Shown: positions 38,852 through 47,745 of the stretch, in pieces
Numbering within the stretch: position 1 is the first letter of the stretch
How the letters are laid out: every line of letters starts with the position of its first letter
IMG/VR virus record: IMGVR_UViG_3300042569_003487
Span: 1 to 64,000 of that record
Length of the DNA: 64,000 nt
Direction: 5' to 3' (one strand)
Origin: a virus
Notes under the pieces: model-generated
Databases searched by the model: none
What the model saw: only the letters and a program-made list of their open reading frames with translations
What the model was told of the DNA's origin: nothing
Translations under genes and position numbers: made by a program

Positions 38852-39927
38852 CTAAATGGAAACAGATTTGAAATACACTTAGAATAGATGGAAGCTCGGT
38901 CAGAAGGGCTAGAGTCTTTAAAAAATGCCAGAATTTCTTCTAATTTAACCAAATCTGTAAATCCAAGAGCTTCATGAATACGATAATCTTTATATGAGAC
39001 TGGAATCGCGCCAAATATAAGGCTTTCGTATACCCTGGCTGGATAAAATCCGCGTTCTACATAAAGATCCTTTGAAATATTTAAACTAATAGTTGAACTT
39101 GCATATTCATTCCAAATATCAAAACGATCGTATCGTTTAATTAATTTAATATGTCTTTCTGTAAACTCTTCTGCTAAAGTTGGGTCAAGCTTTCCAGCTA
39201 CTGATACCTCATATTTTTTTCCAGTAAATGATTTAAACTCTGCAGAATTTTTAATTGCATCAACTACAATTGGATTTTTTGCATGACCTGCTTTATAATT
39301 TCCAAATGAAATATTTCCATAATAAAAAATCTTATTGTTTCTATCAAAACGATCTGTTTCTTCTAACCAAACCTTTTCGCAGTCTTTAATAAAGGCCTTT
39401 GATATGTTTGGATAGTCTATTGATGGAATTTCAAATGAGATTCCTTGAGATTTGCAAAATTCCACAAACTCTGGTTCTAGTGAAAGATCTGTATCTAGTA
39501 TTACAACCTTATTTGCCTGGCCACTTTGAATCGCTGCTGTAATAATTAGTTCAAACTGCTTAGCATCAGTTAATTGTTTAGTTAAAGTTGAAAGATTTCT
39601 AAATCTAGCCTTTAGAAATATTTTTTCATATCGACCCTTTTCAATATTTTCCATAATTTTCGGAAAACTTAAATTGTAGGAACGAATTCTTTCTTTGGTA
39701 AATTTTTCAAAAACTGGCGTAACTGGGCTCTTTGGCCAAACTGGAGATTTTTGATCTGCTCCAATCGAATCATGTGATAAGTAGGAATAAAAATCGACTT
39801 TATCTACATGATGAGAAAGACATAATTGATCAATTAGACCAAGTTGATAAAATGTGTGACCTGGAATATCTGTTGAAAAATCACCTAGATATCCAAAATA
39901 TGCATATAATGCAGCTGGGGTATTCAT
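38848..39927 (-). CDS. Glycosyltransferase-like protein (GT-B type)
   Basis: I choose the ATG at 39927 (MNTPAALYAYFGYLG), placing the GTATAAT box just upstream; a longer start overlaps it. The C-terminal third (KLIKRYDRFDIWNEYASS, RGFYPARVYESLIFGAIPVSYKD) matches the donor-binding end of GT-B/exostosin-like transferases, where E in YE contacts the sugar nucleotide. The N-terminal half is poorly conserved. Targets could be DNA bases, capsid proteins or host surface glycans. It neighbours an FkbM methyltransferase gene. Confidence 0.6.
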   Translation of the reverse strand: MNTPAALYAYFGYLGDFSTDIPGHTFYQLGLIDQLCLSHHVDKVDFYSYLSHDSIGADQKSPVWPKSPVTPVFEKFTKERIRSYNLSFPKIMENIEKGRYEKIFLKARFRNLSTLTKQLTDAKQFELIITAAIQSGQANKVVILDTDLSLEPEFVEFCKSQGISFEIPSIDYPNISKAFIKDCEKVWLEETDRFDRNNKIFYYGNISFGNYKAGHAKNPIVVDAIKNSAEFKSFTGKKYEVSVAGKLDPTLAEEFTERHIKLIKRYDRFDIWNEYASSTISLNISKDLYVERGFYPARVYESLIFGAIPVSYKDYRIHEALGFTDLVKLEEILAFFKDSSPSDRASIYSKCISNLFPFR

Positions 39928-39933
39928 ATTTTT

Positions 39934-39940
39934 ATTATAC
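39934..39940 (-). promoter_or_regulatory. GTATAAT box upstream of 38848-39927
   Basis: Minus-strand TTGTATAATAAA lies 6 nt before the ATG at 39927, as in the ligase gene. Confidence 0.5.
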
Positions 39941-39967
39941 AATAGTTTCATCATAAGATTACAAAAA

Positions 39968-39986
39968 AGGCCGAGTTTCCTCGGCC
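39968..39986 (-). terminator. Rho-independent terminator
   Basis: A GC-rich 8-bp hairpin (AGGCCGAG and its complement) is followed by a T-run on the minus strand. It ends the FkbM gene. Confidence 0.85.
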
Positions 39987-40008
39987 TGTAGGTCTAGATC
40001 AACTTAAA

Positions 40009-40827
40009 TTAACCTCTCTTTACTGCTGCAAAGTGAGTAATCCAAGTTTTAGTATTTTCAACATTAGGGCAAACATAAATGTCATCAAAATTTGCTCTAA
40101 AAATATCTAAGATTTCATTGAATTTTTCAACACGCCCTTTAGAAAGATTACGATAGTGGAAATGGTATTCAATAATAGCAATTCTGATATTTGACCAATC
40201 TTCTACAGATTTAATCAAATCGTATTCAGCGCCCTCTACATCCATTTTTAAGCAGGTTGCTTCTTTAAGGGCTTCGCTAAAGTTTTTAGCAGGAACTGTT
40301 ACTTGAGTACGACCTCTAACTGGAAGTAGTGAGTGTTTACCTGAATCCCAAGCTAAAAAGAAGTCTACATTTTTTGTATCATCGTTTGGTACAAGTGCAG
40401 CCTCAATCATTTCACAACGGTCAGCTACGCCATTTTCTCCAAGATTAAGTTCAGCAAACTCAATATTATTACGAAAAGGTTCATACGACAAAACTTTCTT
40501 AATTCTTGGAAACTGAGTTAGCAAACGAGTAGCAAACACTCCAATATGTCCACCTGCATCTAACCACACGTCTTCCTGATCTAAGTCTTCTAACTGAAAT
40601 TGATGACCATTAGTATTCCAATCGGTTCTAAATAATGGACTAAAGTATTCCCCGCCTGTAGCAGTTTTACTGATGTTTTGATTAATATTGTATTTAACTT
40701 CATCTTCTGAACGTACAAATAAACTGTAATTAAAATACGGTGTGTCTTTTTTGGTATGGATTAGGAGTCCGCGTTCTCTAGCTTCTTCTAGACTAATCAA
40801 TACGTCTGCTGTTTTCTGTTTTGCCAT
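40009..40827 (-). CDS. FkbM-family methyltransferase
   Basis: The SAM-binding motif is VWLDAGGHIGVFATRL (motif I), followed by VLSYEPFRNNIEFAELNL (motif II) and CLKMDVEGAEYDLIKS, the FkbM signature. FkbM enzymes methylate hydroxyl groups of sugars or small molecules. At 272 residues the size is normal. It is separated by terminators on both sides and has its own GTATAAT box, so it is independently expressed. It could act with the neighbouring glycosyltransferase on a glycan; this is inferred from position only. Confidence 0.85.
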   Translation of the reverse strand: MAKQKTADVLISLEEARERGLLIHTKKDTPYFNYSLFVRSEDEVKYNINQNISKTATGGEYFSPLFRTDWNTNGHQFQLEDLDQEDVWLDAGGHIGVFATRLLTQFPRIKKVLSYEPFRNNIEFAELNLGENGVADRCEMIEAALVPNDDTKNVDFFLAWDSGKHSLLPVRGRTQVTVPAKNFSEALKEATCLKMDVEGAEYDLIKSVEDWSNIRIAIIEYHFHYRNLSKGRVEKFNEILDIFRANFDDIYVCPNVENTKTWITHFAAVKRG

Positions 40828-40853
40828 GTTACTACTTTAAGTATGTTTAGATT

Positions 40854-40860
40854 ATTATAC
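40854..40860 (-). promoter_or_regulatory. GTATAAT box of the FkbM gene
   Basis: Minus-strand TAGTATAATAATC lies 26 nt before the ATG at 40827. Confidence 0.55.
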
Positions 40861-40869
40861 TAATAAAAA

Positions 40870-40889
40870 AGCCCGAGTTACCTCGGGCT
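40870..40889 (-). terminator. Rho-independent terminator
   Basis: An 8-bp GC-rich stem (40870-40877 with 40882-40889) is followed by six T on the minus strand. It ends the gene at 40916-42580. Confidence 0.88.
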
Positions 40890-40915
40890 CTAAAAATATT
40901 TAAAATATTAAAAAA

Positions 40916-42580
40916 TTACATAGTTTCAACTTCTGGCATAATCTCGTCCTCTTTAACGGTTTCGCCATTGCTTAATTGATATAAACCATCTGCAGTAACT
41001 CCGCTAATTTCAACAGGTTCACCATTATGCATTACTTTATCGCCGATTCCGTATTTAGAACCGTTTGAACCTAACATAGGATCAGTTTCTAAACTATCGT
41101 CTAACGAAAGATATTCATCCTTAAGACCTACAATACTTGAATTAATTGTATGTTTAAGAGTTTCCAATTGATCTTGAGTTTCTTCATCTGCTTCTGCAAT
41201 TACTGAATCTAGTTGAGAGATAGATTCTTCTAATTTTGCAATATCAGCTTGGATTGCAGATTTTCTTTCGTTAACGCTTTTAATAAATTCTTGTCTTTCT
41301 GAAAGTTGAATTGCAAACATATCGCTTACGTCATACTTAAATGTTTCAGCAACATATTTATGGAAGCCTAACGTATCATATTTCTTAAGACCTTGTCTGT
41401 CTAAAACAAAAATACCAGATTTTTCAGTATTAATAGCATAACTTTGAGCACCTTCAGTAACAAAGCGTTGAACGAATTCAAATTGAGCAATCATATTTGC
41501 ATTTTCTAAAATCTTTGCAACATTTTGTTTAAATGAAATAGTTTCAACAACTAAAGTTTTGTAAATTTCAGAGCTATTTAAGTCTTCTGCAACTTTACCA
41601 TTGATTTCAAATGAAACTTCTCCTTCTGGAGAAACTTTAAATGCAATAGTATTTGCTTTACCTTTAGCTTCTACACCATGTTCAGTAGGTTTAAAACCTA
41701 AATCAGTGTAAGCTTTTGCAGTTTGAGTAAACTCGTCTTCTTGTGGAAGAGATGAGAAGGGAACCATTTCGGCTTCTTCTTCACCATTCATATCAATAAT
41801 ATGATTCTCGATTAAAACTCTAACTCCGTTTGCAGTTCTAGTATAAACTCCAACTACTGGATTAATTTTAGTTGAGCTATTACCTGAACCTAAATTAAAT
41901 CCTCCGTTTTGAGAAGATTCAAATTGTGAAAGTCTATTAAGAAGATTTTTGATAACTGGTTGAGCAGTAGCTTCTGCTAAAATCATAGTTAAAGCATCAA
42001 CTGAAGTTCTACCTTCAAGAATTGCTCCTTCTAGTTTTTCGCAAACTTTTGCATAATATGCGTTTGGTGCTTTCTTTAAATCTGCTATTGTATTGAAGAT
42101 TGCAATAGTTGCACGATTTTCTGATACATATTTAGTTAATTCAGCAACCACTGACTTAACAGTAGAGTCAAACGAAAATGGTGCAAGTTTAGTAATAACT
42201 GATTCTACCACGATTGGCTCAGAATTTACAGTTACTGCTTTTTCAAGACCTAAAACAACTGTTCTAAAAATAGGGTCTGCATATGCTGCAGATTCTTTAA
42301 TTTGAGCAATCTTTGGAAGAACTGCTGCGCCGTTTTCGATCATTTTTAATTTTTTAGCTGGAGTATTTGACATTTCGTTAAATTTCTTAACGATTGCATC
42401 AAGTTCAGTATTTTGTAGTTTTTCACTAACTTCAGCTAGATCGGCTAGAGCTTGCTCGATGTTGCCAGAAGCATTAACGTTGGCCTCAACGCCAGCGACG
42501 AACATCTGTAGCATTCTGCTTTCAGATACAGCTTGTGCTGCTTTTAATTCTTTGATTAAGTTTTTTGTTAAGTCGTTCAT
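40916..42580 (-). CDS. Putative structural protein, 554 aa
   Basis: The first 240 residues are helical and Ala/Glu/Val-rich. The middle (residues about 245-330) is beta-rich (VVGVYTRTANGVRVLIENHI). The next part is helical with a coiled coil around residues 430-500 (KSAIQADIAKLEESISQLD). The C-terminus is a small beta barrel (YGIGDKVMHNGEPVEISGV), like an SH3-type domain. It has a late box upstream and a strong terminator downstream. A virion protein made in bulk is likely; the specific role is unknown. Confidence 0.65.
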   Translation of the reverse strand: MNDLTKNLIKELKAAQAVSESRMLQMFVAGVEANVNASGNIEQALADLAEVSEKLQNTELDAIVKKFNEMSNTPAKKLKMIENGAAVLPKIAQIKESAAYADPIFRTVVLGLEKAVTVNSEPIVVESVITKLAPFSFDSTVKSVVAELTKYVSENRATIAIFNTIADLKKAPNAYYAKVCEKLEGAILEGRTSVDALTMILAEATAQPVIKNLLNRLSQFESSQNGGFNLGSGNSSTKINPVVGVYTRTANGVRVLIENHIIDMNGEEEAEMVPFSSLPQEDEFTQTAKAYTDLGFKPTEHGVEAKGKANTIAFKVSPEGEVSFEINGKVAEDLNSSEIYKTLVVETISFKQNVAKILENANMIAQFEFVQRFVTEGAQSYAINTEKSGIFVLDRQGLKKYDTLGFHKYVAETFKYDVSDMFAIQLSERQEFIKSVNERKSAIQADIAKLEESISQLDSVIAEADEETQDQLETLKHTINSSIVGLKDEYLSLDDSLETDPMLGSNGSKYGIGDKVMHNGEPVEISGVTADGLYQLSNGETVKEDEIMPEVETM

Positions 42581-42601
42581 TATAGACGATCTATTTTTTA
42601 T

Positions 42602-42608
42602 TATTTAT
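42602..42608 (-). promoter_or_regulatory. Late-type promoter box ATAAATA
   Basis: Minus-strand ATAAATAATAA lies 21 nt before the ATG at 42580. Confidence 0.65.
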
Positions 42609-42648
42609 CTGTGCCTTATATAGCGATTCACTGGATTATTGTAATTGA

Positions 42649-44745
42649 TTAGAATTGAGTCGTTATATCATCTCCGGTAAATCTCCCGCCTGATCCAGGT
42701 CTACCTAAGGACCTTCCATATCCAGTCGAGAGTGGTTTAACTTGTCTGATTGGGTTAGAATCTGGCGCAGTATCTGACGTTGAGTTTGATGCCTGAGAAG
42801 TTTGGTACTTAATACTATTTTTTCTAAGGTTTGCATTTTCATCCCTAAGCTGATCAACTAAAGTAGAAAGCTCGTCAAGTCTCTTTCTTAAAGTTTCTTC
42901 AGCTTTAATTCTAGTTTCCTCTGCTGTGTTTTGAGTAGTTGCCTCAGTTGCTCCGTCTGGCTTATACCATTTTCCTGTGTATAGGGCAGTTCGGGTGCCG
43001 TCACTTCCTACCGATACAATATAGAATTTTGTATCTTCTAACATAAGAATCTTAGACGTTGTTGCTACATCAAACTTAAATAGAATTTCTCCAAGATCAG
43101 AATTAACTTCAGACTGTTTAGTAGTATTTTTAACAGTAACTCTTGAATTATCTGTTCCAAAAACTAATTCAAATGATGAAAATTGTGTAAGATCAACTGT
43201 TCTAATTACAGGATTACCTGAAGTATTTAATTTTTCTTGTTTTACTTTAAATTTAAAAACATTATCAAATGGACTTACTATAATAGAAAGTAAACCTTGA
43301 CCATATGCAACTTCAGTGTTTTGACCACTTCCAGTCATTTTACTGCTTTCCGCTAATAAAATGCTATTATTTGAAAATAATACTGGAACGTATTCGGTAA
43401 CAGTTCGGATTTCAATTTGAGGCACTGTTTCAACTGATTGAACTGCTAAAGCCGCCTGATTAGTCGAAGTAGCTGAGCGGTTTGCTTCAGTTTCATTGTA
43501 TACTTTAAGTGAATCTGTAACTTTAGTAATAATTAAGTTATTAATTCTATTAGAATTTGGTTTATCTGCCAATTCAAGTTTACTTAAAGATTTTCCATAC
43601 TTATTTGGATTAACTACTACTAGAGATCCAGTTCTAATAATTTGTTCGTTTGTTGTTCTATTAACTAATCTAACTGAATAGTCAATTGCCATGCTAACTG
43701 CCTCATTTGCATTTTTTAAAATTGGTCTATAAATTAGAGGTTCATCAAAATTACTTTCTTGAAAGAATGTTGCGTCACCACTTTTAATAAATGATGAGCC
43801 AATTTGTTCAAATATTGTAAGCTGGTGAAAGATTATCCAAGATTGTCCAGTACGTTTTTCAAGTATACCAATAAATTCTTCTGGGAAACCTTCATTCCAG
43901 GTTGCATTAAATTCAATATAATCTCCATCTAATGCTTCTCTAATTTTAGCACCAATTAAATCAAATTCATTTGCTTGACTTACTTGAGCGACATATGCTT
44001 GATTTACATCATATGTTGAATAAACCTCGTCTGCTGTATTAAAGGCTGGGCCCTCTTTACATTCAAATAGATTAACTGTAATTGGATTGTTTTTAACTAA
44101 ACCTACACCAGTTGCCGTGCCATTTACCGTAACGGTTGTTGCTTTATATTCAAAAGTAATCGCTGGATTTGGTGAAGTATAGAATTGCTCATCCATATTT
44201 TTAATAGATGGTACAATTATATCAATATATCGGTCGTACATTGCATTACCAATAATCATTGGTCTGGTTGCAAATAATAAAACATCACCAAGTGTAGTTG
44301 AATTAATTAGTATGTTTGCTAGTATTAAAGCATTACCATTATTCATATCTTGTCTAATTGATAGTACAAGGCTAGAAAAGTCATCAAATTGAAAACCAGA
44401 TGCAAAATGGAATCTTACTCGATCTGCAATAATTGATCCAGCTGGAATTAATGTTTCAGACGCTCCAGGAACTTTACTAATTGCATATTCTGTATAGTTT
44501 GGAGAATCTTCTGAGTCTAAATAAACAAATCGCCCGCTATTAGTTGACAGCGGAACTGCAGTCAAATCTTTAATGTTTCCAGTTTCATATAGTGCTGAAT
44601 CTGGGTTGTATAGGTAAATCTCTCCCTCGCCTAATGTTAATGCATAGAACGGAGAATTAATTAAAATCGGACTTGCCGGCGATAATGATTCATACTGATA
44701 TTCCAGTAAACAATAATCGGTTAATTTTATAAATCTAGACTGCAT
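42649..44745 (-). CDS. Putative tail or baseplate structural protein, 698 aa
   Basis: A large beta-rich protein (for example ATTVTVNGTATGVGLVKNNP) with a C-terminal coiled coil (ETLRKRLDELSTLVDQLRDE) and a glycine/arginine-rich flexible tail. It lies in a run of minus-strand structural genes with the gp26-like and gp6-like proteins. This suits a baseplate or neck component. No family is recognised. Confidence 0.62.
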   Translation of the reverse strand: MQSRFIKLTDYCLLEYQYESLSPASPILINSPFYALTLGEGEIYLYNPDSALYETGNIKDLTAVPLSTNSGRFVYLDSEDSPNYTEYAISKVPGASETLIPAGSIIADRVRFHFASGFQFDDFSSLVLSIRQDMNNGNALILANILINSTTLGDVLLFATRPMIIGNAMYDRYIDIIVPSIKNMDEQFYTSPNPAITFEYKATTVTVNGTATGVGLVKNNPITVNLFECKEGPAFNTADEVYSTYDVNQAYVAQVSQANEFDLIGAKIREALDGDYIEFNATWNEGFPEEFIGILEKRTGQSWIIFHQLTIFEQIGSSFIKSGDATFFQESNFDEPLIYRPILKNANEAVSMAIDYSVRLVNRTTNEQIIRTGSLVVVNPNKYGKSLSKLELADKPNSNRINNLIITKVTDSLKVYNETEANRSATSTNQAALAVQSVETVPQIEIRTVTEYVPVLFSNNSILLAESSKMTGSGQNTEVAYGQGLLSIIVSPFDNVFKFKVKQEKLNTSGNPVIRTVDLTQFSSFELVFGTDNSRVTVKNTTKQSEVNSDLGEILFKFDVATTSKILMLEDTKFYIVSVGSDGTRTALYTGKWYKPDGATEATTQNTAEETRIKAEETLRKRLDELSTLVDQLRDENANLRKNSIKYQTSQASNSTSDTAPDSNPIRQVKPLSTGYGRSLGRPGSGGRFTGDDITTQF

Positions 44746-44770
44746 CCGTGATTCAATTTAATTTTTATAA

Positions 44771-44995
44771 TTACGATAGAAGAGATTCTAATGTAATTTT
44801 TGCATCGACCTCTCCTATATTATCTATTAACACATGCTCACGCTCTCTTAGTGTTTCCAATCTGCTTAGCAAAAGGTCTTTTTGTAATTCTAGACTAGAA
44901 GCCAGCATTTCAAGTTTTTCAAGCTCTTCAAATATTTGAGAATATTCTGAAACTATAAGTTTGGCTTCGGTTTTAATATTAATAGGTACTTCCAT
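44771..44995 (-). CDS. Small coiled-coil protein
   Basis: The 74-residue product is a single long helix with heptad pattern (FEELEKLEMLASSLELQKD, LLSRLETLREREHVLI). It lies 2 nt from the upstream tail gene, so it is co-transcribed. It may be an assembly chaperone or small structural bundle. Confidence 0.6.
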   Translation of the reverse strand: MEVPINIKTEAKLIVSEYSQIFEELEKLEMLASSLELQKDLLLSRLETLREREHVLIDNIGEVDAKITLESLLS

Positions 44996-44997
44996 TA

Positions 44998-46131
44998 TTA
45001 TGAGATTTTAACTTTTAATTGACCTGACTTTAGAATATTTAGCATCTGTAACATATATCCGGCTAAGGCTGGATCTCCAGAATTTACGGAAACTGTATTA
45101 GGTTGCATTCCATCGGCAGTTGCAGCTTGGTTTGGTTGTGGCTGATTTGGTGTAACCTCTTCTATTGGTTTAGGCTGAGGTTGAACTGGAGAAGTAGAGG
45201 CTGCTTGATTAACAATATTGGTTTGAGATACGATCTTTGAATTAGACTCGGCTACATCTGTGAGACCCTGTGCAATTGCTTTATTAAATGTCGGCGGCTC
45301 GACTTCTTTAGCAGGAGCTAACGGATTACTAATTAAGGATAAAATTGCGGCTGGGTCGTTTGAGCTAAGAGTCGCTGTTGTTTGTGCTTCTCGTTTAGTT
45401 TTTTCAATTTCGGCAGTTCTTTCAAATTCTTCAACTGCTGACGTAATACCTTTACTAAATGTATTTGACAATTCTCCTCCAGCAGCAGAGCCGGTTGCGC
45501 TAACTACATCGGTTTTAAATATAGTCGATAAATCTCCACCTGATGCTATAATAGAATTAACGTCAGCTTCGAGCTGATTTTCTTGTTGACTTAATGCAGT
45601 TCTAAATAAATCTAAGCTTACTTTGGGTTTATTTGAAACTGTCTCTTCTGGAACAGTAGTTAGAGCCTTAGTTGAAACAACGTCTGGGGTAGTTTTAGTA
45701 GATTCCTCCTTTGCGCTAGAAATATTTTTGATAAGATCTTCTAGAGCGGCAACATCCTTTATTGATAATTCAACTTTCTTTGGTTCAATCTTTACAAGAT
45801 CACTTGTAATTGACAGTGAATTATTTACTGTATTTAGCGTTGAATTATTTACAGTTGAGTTAGGTTTAGGTAGTCTTTCAGAAAGAGTTGATAGGGTATC
45901 AGAAAGACCTGATAAAATTTCATCGGAATTAACTATAGCAGATTGACCGGCAGGTAAAGTTTTTTCAGTAGCAGGACTCAATGGAGAACTTGCTGTAGAA
46001 ACAGACTCTGCCAAATTTAAATCTGGTACAAACCCTTCGGGCTGCATTAAATCCATTAAATTTGGAACGCTTTGCCCAGTGGTTTTCAGGGTTGGATTAA
46101 GTGCTCCTAGTTCTAAATATAGACCGCTCAT
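44998..46131 (-). CDS. Low-complexity structural protein, 377 aa
   Basis: A Ser/Thr/Asn/Pro-rich protein with little fixed structure over most of its length (NSTVNNSTLNTVNNS and PVQPQPKPIEEVTPNQPQP) and a few helices. It ends in a hydrophobic helix (GYMLQMLNILKSGQLKVKIS). Such proteins occur as tape-measure-adjacent or baseplate-hub parts in myophages. A late box lies 15 nt upstream. Confidence 0.6.
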   Translation of the reverse strand: MSGLYLELGALNPTLKTTGQSVPNLMDLMQPEGFVPDLNLAESVSTASSPLSPATEKTLPAGQSAIVNSDEILSGLSDTLSTLSERLPKPNSTVNNSTLNTVNNSLSITSDLVKIEPKKVELSIKDVAALEDLIKNISSAKEESTKTTPDVVSTKALTTVPEETVSNKPKVSLDLFRTALSQQENQLEADVNSIIASGGDLSTIFKTDVVSATGSAAGGELSNTFSKGITSAVEEFERTAEIEKTKREAQTTATLSSNDPAAILSLISNPLAPAKEVEPPTFNKAIAQGLTDVAESNSKIVSQTNIVNQAASTSPVQPQPKPIEEVTPNQPQPNQAATADGMQPNTVSVNSGDPALAGYMLQMLNILKSGQLKVKIS

Positions 46132-46146
46132 TAAACTGCTTTTTGT

Positions 46147-46153
46147 TATTTAT
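46147..46153 (-). promoter_or_regulatory. Late-type promoter box ATAAATA
   Basis: Minus-strand ATAAATAACAAA lies 15 nt before the ATG at 46131. Confidence 0.65.
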
Positions 46154-46175
46154 CGAAATATCCAGTAAAACCAAA

Positions 46176-46364
46176 TTATGCAAGTCTTCCCGGTAGATTC
46201 AATAATTCATCCTGTTCAGCTAGAATTCTAGCGTTAGATTCTTCTATTTGTTTATTAATAATAGTTAAGTAGATTGAATATTCATAAAATGGAAGCGAAT
46301 ACAATTGGTCCAATGGTTGATTCAGCTTCACCGCCAAGAACTTGTTAGTCTCAAACAAGTTCAC
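46176..46364 (-). CDS. Small protein downstream of gp26-like gene
   Basis: The likely start is GTG at 46364, overlapping the previous gene by 14 nt. The 62-residue helical product (YSIYLTIINKQIEESNARIL) could be a chaperone-like partner of the baseplate protein encoded just upstream. No family is recognised. Confidence 0.55.
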   Translation of the reverse strand: MNLFETNKFLAVKLNQPLDQLYSLPFYEYSIYLTIINKQIEESNARILAEQDELLNLPGRLA

Positions 46365-47271
46365 TAAATCCAGCTGAAATAAGGAAAAGATCTTTGACAG
46401 TGAAGCTGGAGTCCAAAAAAATTCTTGATTCTATTTTGGCTCCACATTTAGGGCAGTCATCCTTTAAAATCTGTTTTTTAGATTTTTGGATAGCATCTGC
46501 AAATTTAGTAATAAATGTAAATTTGTTAATATGCCAAGTCAAAGACTCTTCATTTAGTGCAGAAAACGTCTGTGGGGTAAGACTGTCCCAATCTCCAATC
46601 AAGTATGGAACTACTTTTAAGAAAGCCTTATCTATTTTTTTACCGGCTCGATTAATATCTAAGACAATATCTCTAAGTTTTTGCATTGTACCTAGGGTAG
46701 GTAAAAATAGATTAAATGAAGTATTAAGTTTTTCTGATTCTACTCGATATGCTTTAAGCTCTTCAGAATAAAAAACTTCAAGCTCTTCTGGAAAATCAAA
46801 TGCACTCAGCATTGAACTTGAAATAGGTTTCTTTTCACTGTATGGCTCGTTTTCATCGCATGCACATTCAAACTTATGAGGAATATAGTTTTCTCCATTT
46901 GGGAAAGTTAACTCTTGTATTCTAAATATAATATAGAATCTATCAATTTCCAAGATTTCTTTCCAACTCGCTGGAACTCCATCAATTGTTACAGTTGCAC
47001 AACGTTCTAAAATATAGTTTAATTGGTCGTCTACTGACAATAAGTCATTTTCATCAATGGTTGACCAATGACGAATTTCTGCAACAGTGGCAGACCTAAT
47101 TGAAAGTTCAAATCCAGGAAGATAATATTTTCCCTGACTTGGTAGAAATGATAATGGAATACTCTTTAGTCCTAATTGATTTGGTACAGAGACCTCTGGT
47201 TTAACCGAAGCCGCTTTTTTGGCCTTTGGACTAGGTGCAGAATTTTCTTGTTGAATGTCTATCTCTTGCAT
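46351..47271 (-). CDS. T4 gp26-like baseplate hub protein, zinc-containing
   Basis: The 306-residue protein has SFLPSQGKYYLPGFELSIR, then VAEIRHWSTIDENDLLSVDD and LNYILERCATVTIDG. This resembles the T4 baseplate hub (gp26-type) family, whose members begin with a beta-rich LPSxGxxY segment. Cysteines in FECACDE and CPKCGAKIES could bind one zinc ion. T4 gp26 is needed for baseplate hub assembly. The assignment is from memory of the pattern. The neighbours are all tail-related. Confidence 0.62.
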   Translation of the reverse strand: MQEIDIQQENSAPSPKAKKAASVKPEVSVPNQLGLKSIPLSFLPSQGKYYLPGFELSIRSATVAEIRHWSTIDENDLLSVDDQLNYILERCATVTIDGVPASWKEILEIDRFYIIFRIQELTFPNGENYIPHKFECACDENEPYSEKKPISSSMLSAFDFPEELEVFYSEELKAYRVESEKLNTSFNLFLPTLGTMQKLRDIVLDINRAGKKIDKAFLKVVPYLIGDWDSLTPQTFSALNEESLTWHINKFTFITKFADAIQKSKKQILKDDCPKCGAKIESRIFLDSSFTVKDLFLISAGFSELV

Positions 47272-47292
47272 TGTATTAATACTTGACCTTTT

Positions 47293-47745
47293 CTAGTCTT
47301 GTATTAAAAATTGCATAAAAGTTTTTGTATGGTGAGAGCTGGCTTCGTTAACAGTCATTAGCGAAGCAGGATAAACTTCAACTTTTTTATTAGACGCAGA
47401 GTCTCTAATAAAAGCTCTAATTACTTGGTTCTTTCTATCTAATTGAAATCCAATAAATCTTCCAAATACTTTATGAGATCCTCCCTTTTGGTGTTGAGTA
47501 TTTACTTCAACGCCGCTAAGTCTTTTACCAGGTCTAAATTGATCGTTTAAGTCATTTATTAATTGATCAAATTCTGATGTTTCAACCTCTTGCGGAAGAG
47601 AAAGATCCGCTAGCGGCAAAAGTTTAATTGTAATACCTGGAGTAAAGTTTGATTGGGATGCAACAAAACCAAAATCTCCTCTTCCTTGAAATGGAATACT
47701 ACTTATAAAGTTATTCTTTTGTCCATATGACATTACTGGTCTCAT
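47293..47745 (-). CDS. Hypothetical tail-region protein, 150 aa
   Basis: The ATG at 47745 overlaps the previous stop (TAATG), so I prefer it to a TTG two codons upstream. The protein is beta-rich (GKRLSGVEVNTQHQKGGSH, VFGRFIGFQLDRKNQVIRAF) and could be a baseplate or tail-completion part such as a gp25/gp53-type piece, but no motif allows a name. Confidence 0.6.
   Translation of the reverse strand: MRPVMSYGQKNNFISSIPFQGRGDFGFVASQSNFTPGITIKLLPLADLSLPQEVETSEFDQLINDLNDQFRPGKRLSGVEVNTQHQKGGSHKVFGRFIGFQLDRKNQVIRAFIRDSASNKKVEVYPASLMTVNEASSHHTKTFMQFLIQD

Noticed and set aside
45260-45946. Plus-strand frames within the low-complexity structural gene
   Set aside because: They mirror the Ser/Thr/Asn-rich minus-strand coding region and lack starts, promoters or domain features.
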